64,000 bases of DNA, taken from Tenebrio molitor. Its lineage: Eukaryota > Arthropoda > Insecta > Coleoptera > Tenebrionidae. Position numbers and translations under genes: made by a program. Positions within the stretch are counted from its first letter, which is position 1, and every line of letters begins with the position of its first letter. This document shows, piece after piece, positions 63,847 through 64,000 of the stretch. The stretch lies in contig NC_091053.1 of assembly GCF_963966145.1 (NCBI RefSeq), positions 5,146,001-5,210,000 on the forward strand, in the 5' to 3' direction. Under the pieces are notes generated by a model. That model had not been told where the DNA came from. It searched no databases and saw only the letters and a list, made by a program, of their open reading frames with translations.

Positions 63847-64000
63847 CTGAAACACAATTAAATTTGTTAAGTACACAAAGTTTCCCATTTATTGTTAATG
63901 CGATTAATGTCTTCATTAGTTCTGATGCGTCAGAAGATTAGAGTGCCTCTGATGGACACGTAATAATTCCCATTTGGTCGAAATAGTAGTTAATTATCAA
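63847..64000. other. cadherin intron, right window edge
   Basis: This is intronic sequence upstream (minus strand) of the first visible cadherin exon. The signal-peptide exon is not in the window. Confidence 0.7.

Overview
The window looks like an insect nuclear chromosome, probably from a beetle, although the species cannot be named from sequence alone. The reasons are an A+T-rich background, many very short introns (about 46-60 nt) beside multi-kilobase ones, arthropod gene families, and a dense mix of DNA-transposon and SINE debris. There is no sign of operons or bacterial genes.

Two real multi-exon genes dominate the right third and converge tail to tail near 48.1-48.2 kb. On the plus strand (36417..47873, four coding exons, 2176 residues predicted) is a secreted protein with a signal peptide and one six-cysteine chitin-binding type-2 (CBM14) domain. 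It continues into a giant tail: about five imperfect 102-113-residue Q/N/G/S/F repeats, a mucin-like Ser/Thr region and a conserved-looking acidic C-terminal part. It fits the CPAP1 (cuticular proteins analogous to peritrophins, one domain) class. On the minus strand (63846 down to 48290, 16 exons, 5' end outside the window) is a clear orthologue of protocadherin-15 / Drosophila Cad99C. It has eleven cadherin repeats, the membrane-adjacent domain, one transmembrane helix and a tail ending in a class I PDZ ligand (TTEL). All 16 exons join in a consistent reading frame, giving 1546 residues in the window. Both genes are expected to act at the apical epithelial surface.

The left edge holds the C-terminal part of a P-element/THAP9-type transposase (frame open at base 1). 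At 2314..2655 lies a short two-exon coding segment whose family I do not recognise. From about 2.7 to 36.4 kb no confident protein gene is visible. This stretch contains a possible non-coding first exon with a strong donor (ending 5886), several less A+T-rich islands that may be regulatory, one near-perfect CTCF-like site (18328), and a large collection of mobile-element remnants. These include four copies of the same C-terminal scrap of a Tc1/mariner transposase, two reverse-transcriptase scraps, several fold-back MITE families, two tRNA-type SINEs (one derived from tRNA-Ala(UGC)), a 5S-rRNA-derived fragment and a 109-bp tandem repeat.

The cadherin introns are unusually eventful. One carries a 17-copy, ~172-bp minisatellite (about 55.25-58.20 kb) directly downstream of a 30-nt microexon. 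Another carries nine copies of a 21-mer. A third carries a 2.4-kb Ginger/KRBA2-like DNA transposon with ~197-bp inverted repeats and a frameshifted integrase gene. One cadherin intron uses a GC donor, and a cluster of donors begin GTAC.
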